The translations under genes were made by a program, and so were the position numbers. The notes beneath the pieces are model-generated. The model was not told where the DNA came from. It was given only the letters and a program-made list of their open reading frames with translations, and ran no database searches. Source: Pedobacter hiemivivus (GTDB lineage: Bacteria > Bacteroidota > Bacteroidia > Sphingobacteriales > Sphingobacteriaceae). Taken from it: a stretch of DNA of 64,000 bases. This document shows, in pieces, positions 60,735 to 64,000 of the stretch. Positions within the stretch are counted from its first letter, which is position 1. The number at the start of each line of letters is the position of its first letter. Where the stretch lies: NCBI RefSeq assembly GCF_004331685.1, contig NZ_SJSM01000001.1, positions 1-64,000 of the forward strand, given 5' to 3'.

Positions 60735-63002
60735 ATGAACTGTTTATCCCTATCACCAGCGAAATACTTTTTAACTGTTTTACTCGCAATTTCGGCGGTC
60801 AAAGCAAGTCCTCAATCGTTAAAAGCACCATCCGCATTGCGGGTGGACCTGCTTTTGTCTGAGAGCCCATTAGGCCGCCCCTATCCCATAGTGCGTACAG
60901 CCAATCAGCACCCATATTTTACCTGGGTAATGAACGATCTTACCCAGGGCAGCCAGCAAACGGCATACCGCATACTGGTTTCGTCCAGCCCTGAAAACCT
61001 TGCTGCAAACCTGGGCGATGCCTGGGATTCCCGAAAAGTAACCGGAAAATGGCTACCTGGCATCCCATACAAAGGAAATAAACTGAATCCCAATAGCACT
61101 TACTATTGGAAAGTAATGGTATGGAACAATAAGTCATTACCCAGCGCTTTTTCAAAGCCGACAGCATTTACCACCGGTGCTGAGCTAAAACAGGACCAAA
61201 CTGCCTTCCACGCATTGAGCAAATGGGCACAGCTACCCAGCAGGAATAGTCGACTAAACAGTAACAACCTTCGGTACGACTTTGGCAAAGCCGCATTTGG
61301 ACAATTCCGCATCAAAGCTTCCTCGTCAACCGGAACAGATACCATGCGCATTCATATTGGAGAAGCCATTACAGCAGCTGGACAGATTGACAGAGCGCCG
61401 AAAGGCCACATCCGTTATCGCCTGTTATCCATCCCACTAAAGATGGGTACACATAATTACGAACCAAAATTTAGCCCTGATAAACAAAATACGGGGCCTA
61501 AGGCCATTCTTATGCCCGAAGATATTGGCGAAGTATTGCCTTTCCGCTATGCTGAAATAGAAGAAAACAAAAACATAAGGATCGATAGTGTGTGGCGCAA
61601 TGCAGTTAATTATCCTTTTGATGATGAGGCTTCCTCTTTTAAATCCTCAGATACGCTGTTAAACCAGGTCTGGGAGCTTTCTAAGCACACCATTAAAGCC
61701 ACTTCCTTTACCGGATTGTATGTGGATGGCGACCGGGAACGCATACCTTATGAAGCCGATGTACTCATCAATCAGCTATCGCATTATGCTGTTGACGCAG
61801 AATTTAACATGGCCAAAAGATCCTTGGAATATTTAATATACCATGCTACCTGGCCTACTGAATGGTCGCTGCAAAACTTGTTGATTGGATGGAACGATTA
61901 CCTGTATTCTGGTGATATACGTGCCATCAAAGTAATTTATCCGCAATTGAAAGCCAAATTGTTACTGCCTCTGGGGAGGCCGGATGGACTAATCAGCACG
62001 AAAACTGGGAAACAGGACAGTGCATTTACGAAATCCATTTATTTTGAAAATTTCAATGGACATTCCATTCTGGAGGACATTGTAGACTGGCCACAAAAGG
62101 GCGGTTTTAGCATCCCGAAAGATGCCCCTGGCGAAACGGACGGTTTTGTGTTTACCACTTACAATTCAGTTGTGAATGCTTTTCATTACCAGGCCTTGAT
62201 CAGTGCAGAAAAGATAGCGCGAAAACTGGGCGAGAAAAAAGATGCCGATTTCTTTGCTGCACAAGCAGCCAAAGTAAAATTGGCTTTCCAACGTGCATTT
62301 GTTGACCCCGAAACAGGCACCATAAAAGATGGAGAAGAGACTTTACACAGCTCCCTTCACGCCAATATGTTTGCACTTGCCTTTAACCTGGTTCCCGAAA
62401 ACAACAAAGCACGCGTACTAGACCATATCCGTTCCAGGGGTATGGCCTGTAGCGTATATGGAGCTCAGTTCCTGCTAGACGGCCTTTATGATAACCATGA
62501 AGCGCAATATGCATTAAAACTTTTAACTGCAACAGACAAACGCAGCTGGTACAATATGTTGCGAAGCGGCGCTACGATGACAACCGAAGCCTGGGATACC
62601 GAATATAAGAAGAATCAGGACTGGAACCATGCCTGGGGTGCGGCTCCAGCAAACATCATTGCTAGAAAATTAATGGGCGTAGAACCTTTATCTCCCGCTT
62701 TTGGCTCCATACAAATCAAGCCACAGCCTGGTGCACTTAATACAGCAGAGTTACAGCTATCCACCTTACGAGGAAAGATAAAAGTTGCATTTACCAATAC
62801 CTCAGAGCAGTTTCTTTTACAAACCACACTCCCAGCAAACTCAACAGGAATAGTATACCTGCCAAGACGAATGGCAAATGACCGCATACTGAAAAATGGT
62901 CGGACAATTAAAGCGATACCAGAAGGCAAATTCTGGAAAATCGCCAATGTACAACCTGGTGAATATACCTGGGAAGTAAAGTATTTAAAGAACGCAGGTT
63001 AA
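60735..63002 (+). CDS. Glycoside hydrolase, GH78-like alpha-L-rhamnosidase
   Basis: A 755-aa exported protein: signal (YFLTVLLAISAVKAS), N-terminal fibronectin-like domain (about 30-150; LLSESPLGRPYPIVRT, PYFTWVMNDLTQGSQQTAYR), a beta domain, then the six-hairpin catalytic barrel (about 310-660) with FTGLYVDGDRERIPYEADVL, the counterpart of the D..R.E acid site, and TTEAWDTEYKKNQDWNHAWG. The C-terminal beta domain has SIQIKPQPG. It would remove terminal L-rhamnose; members of sister families have other specificities. The stop codon lies within a hairpin. Confidence 0.88.
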   Translation: MNCLSLSPAKYFLTVLLAISAVKASPQSLKAPSALRVDLLLSESPLGRPYPIVRTANQHPYFTWVMNDLTQGSQQTAYRILVSSSPENLAANLGDAWDSRKVTGKWLPGIPYKGNKLNPNSTYYWKVMVWNNKSLPSAFSKPTAFTTGAELKQDQTAFHALSKWAQLPSRNSRLNSNNLRYDFGKAAFGQFRIKASSSTGTDTMRIHIGEAITAAGQIDRAPKGHIRYRLLSIPLKMGTHNYEPKFSPDKQNTGPKAILMPEDIGEVLPFRYAEIEENKNIRIDSVWRNAVNYPFDDEASSFKSSDTLLNQVWELSKHTIKATSFTGLYVDGDRERIPYEADVLINQLSHYAVDAEFNMAKRSLEYLIYHATWPTEWSLQNLLIGWNDYLYSGDIRAIKVIYPQLKAKLLLPLGRPDGLISTKTGKQDSAFTKSIYFENFNGHSILEDIVDWPQKGGFSIPKDAPGETDGFVFTTYNSVVNAFHYQALISAEKIARKLGEKKDADFFAAQAAKVKLAFQRAFVDPETGTIKDGEETLHSSLHANMFALAFNLVPENNKARVLDHIRSRGMACSVYGAQFLLDGLYDNHEAQYALKLLTATDKRSWYNMLRSGATMTTEAWDTEYKKNQDWNHAWGAAPANIIARKLMGVEPLSPAFGSIQIKPQPGALNTAELQLSTLRGKIKVAFTNTSEQFLLQTTLPANSTGIVYLPRRMANDRILKNGRTIKAIPEGKFWKIANVQPGEYTWEVKYLKNAG

Positions 63003-63012
63003 CCTGCGTTCT
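62989..63012 (+). terminator. Palindrome spanning the GH78 stop codon
   Basis: AGAACGCAGGTT joined to AACCTGCGTTCT is a 24-bp perfect palindrome with the TAA stop (63000-63002) in its middle. No T-run follows. It can form a hairpin in both convergent transcripts and probably ends the PUL. Confidence 0.65.
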
Positions 63013-63024
63013 AAGTCTATAACG

Positions 63025-63606
63025 CTAGTCTTTTTTAACTACATTCCCTTCCCTGTCAGTTACATTTGGTTTATGCAATTCGTACCATCTTTTTACAAAT
63101 AAATCAATGTTAGTCATGTCTTTTTTTACCAAAACTCTCAATTTATTTACCTCTTTTTCAAAACTACTTTGCGTTTTATATTTTCCTAGTTTATACTCTG
63201 GTAAAAAAAGCATATAAAACAAAGGCGGACCTTTATAATCATCACTCCTTAATCCCATCGTAGTTAAGTCATTAGGTGGCAAATGAAAATTCATTCCATC
63301 ACAATCTTTCAATTCTGCAATTGAATTTAACTTTTCATTAAGTTCAAAAATATTTAAATCTATTTTTATCCGTTTATCTCCCTTAACAATACTAGCGGTT
63401 ATAATATGTAATTGATTTTGATTTGTCAGCTTACATAATTCATAGGAATATCCGCTTATATTGGAATCGTATTCACCAAACCAAGATGTTCTAAATGGTG
63501 ATTTGACATAGCTATTCTTTTCAAGTTCAGGAATACCATAATCGCTGAAAATATTATTCCTTGTGATCAGAAGTTCTTTACCTGATATTTTAAAATCATC
63601 TCTCAT
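63025..63606 (-). CDS. Unrecognised protein, 193 aa
   Basis: I do not recognise the family. There is no signal peptide or membrane helix. The text is rich in Lys, Asn and Asp, with a central LHIITASIVKGDKRIKIDLN and a late KRWYELHKPNV. The predicted fold is mixed alpha/beta. The gene's AT content is higher than the PUL beside it, which suggests a different origin. It converges on the GH78 gene and lies in front of the nucleotidyltransferase-like gene end, a region of accessory character. Confidence 0.6.
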   Translation of the reverse strand: MRDDFKISGKELLITRNNIFSDYGIPELEKNSYVKSPFRTSWFGEYDSNISGYSYELCKLTNQNQLHIITASIVKGDKRIKIDLNIFELNEKLNSIAELKDCDGMNFHLPPNDLTTMGLRSDDYKGPPLFYMLFLPEYKLGKYKTQSSFEKEVNKLRVLVKKDMTNIDLFVKRWYELHKPNVTDREGNVVKKD

Positions 63607-63704
63607 AGGATTATTCCCCTTTTCTCTTTGCTACCAACAAGCTTTATTTTTTAAGAACTTTAAGCGAATCCCAAATAAGCATTAATTTCGCTTATTCTGG
63701 CGCC
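63607..63704. other. Short gap
   Basis: Nothing beyond short A/T tracts is visible between the unrecognised gene and the nucleotidyltransferase-like gene end. Confidence 0.4.
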
Positions 63705-64000
63705 CTATTCTATCGCTCCGAGCCGGGGCATACTATTTCCTTTTCCCTTTTGTATTTTTTGTAATTCTTCCACATCAGCTTTATCTTTCAATCTGCCGGT
63801 GTTAAACTTTGACAATACCAGGTCGTTAAGGTGAAGAAACGGAATTTCTATTCCATCAATTTCTGCAATAATTTTTCTCTGATCTGCCTCATCAAACTCT
63901 ATCATGCTAATTCGGGTCAAGAAATCGACCTTTTCTGGTTCGTCCCACATTGAAAAGACAATATGCTTTGTAAAATCGAGTTCAGCAATATGTTGTATGT
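63705..64000 (-). CDS. Nucleotidyltransferase-like protein (DUF6036/AbiEii-type), C-terminal part
   Basis: The frame is open through the right window edge (IQHIAELDFTKHIVFSMWDE continues into PEKVDFLTRISMIEFDEAD), so the start is outside. The visible end has IDGIEIPFLHLNDLVLSKFN and TGRLKDKADVEELQKI, the helix typical of minimal nucleotidyltransferase-like proteins of the AbiEii/DUF6036 kind (..L..NK..TGR.KD..DVE.L). The catalytic GS and DxD part is not visible. Such proteins occur in toxin-antitoxin and phage-defence gene pairs; no partner is seen on this side apart from the unrecognised gene. Confidence 0.6.
   Translation of the reverse strand, partial: IQHIAELDFTKHIVFSMWDEPEKVDFLTRISMIEFDEADQRKIIAEIDGIEIPFLHLNDLVLSKFNTGRLKDKADVEELQKIQKGKGNSMPRLGAIE

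Overview
The window reads as a chromosome segment of a Bacteroidetes bacterium of the Sphingobacteriaceae type, close to Pedobacter. The reasons are SusC/SusD pairs driven by ECF sigma/FecR regulators, genes without clear Shine-Dalgarno sites, promoters of the TTG-N19/20-TAnnTTTG class, and Bacteroidetes-style core genes (two-copy Amidase_3 plus MCE protein, DUF983, PhoH, DUF62, DUF1015 next to serCA). No taxonomic search could be run.

Region 1 (1-31.3 kb) is mostly conserved core. After a truncated IS4-type transposase at the left edge come an E2 acyltransferase, cinA, an LptD-like protein, two tandem murein amidases, an MlaD/MCE protein, RNase Z with a STAS protein, purC, phoH, a DUF62 SAM hydrolase, DUF1015-serA-serC, a TonB receptor coupled to rpe, pnp and rpsO, a thioesterase, a MATE pump preceded by a 10-codon leader ORF ending in RLRF, DUF983, a Crp/Fnr regulator facing a DUF3575 barrel across a 32-bp perfect palindrome, ddl, a PASTA protein, mltG, a second thioesterase and a YihY protein. 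Two copies of a REP-like inverted repeat (GTCATCCTGAATTTATTTCAG arms) lie between genes.

Region 2 (31.4-41.1 kb) starts at tRNA-Ser(UGA) and ends at a partial copy of that tRNA's 3' end. Inside are a broken IS110 transposase, a full ECF sigma/FecR/SusC/SusD/metallophosphoesterase locus, and a graveyard of an IS1182-type transposase tail, a multiply frameshifted membrane protein and an ECF sigma stub. It looks like an old, decayed island or recombination scar.

Region 3 (41.1-48.2 kb) is accessory. It holds a DUF5694 gene bracketed by integron attC-like cassette ends, a HipBST-type toxin-antitoxin operon in which hipB and hipS are intact but hipT is deleted down to its two ends, and a SusC/SusD pair bracketed by 103-bp direct repeats next to a GNAT acetyltransferase.

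Region 4 (48.4-63.0 kb) is a polysaccharide utilisation locus on one strand: ECF sigma, FecR, STN-type SusC, SusD, FAD-dependent oxidoreductase, beta-helix lipoprotein, GH127-type and GH78-type glycosidases. The enzymes suggest a plant polymer with arabinofuranose and rhamnose side groups. The right edge holds an unrecognised gene and the C-terminal end of a nucleotidyltransferase-like gene.
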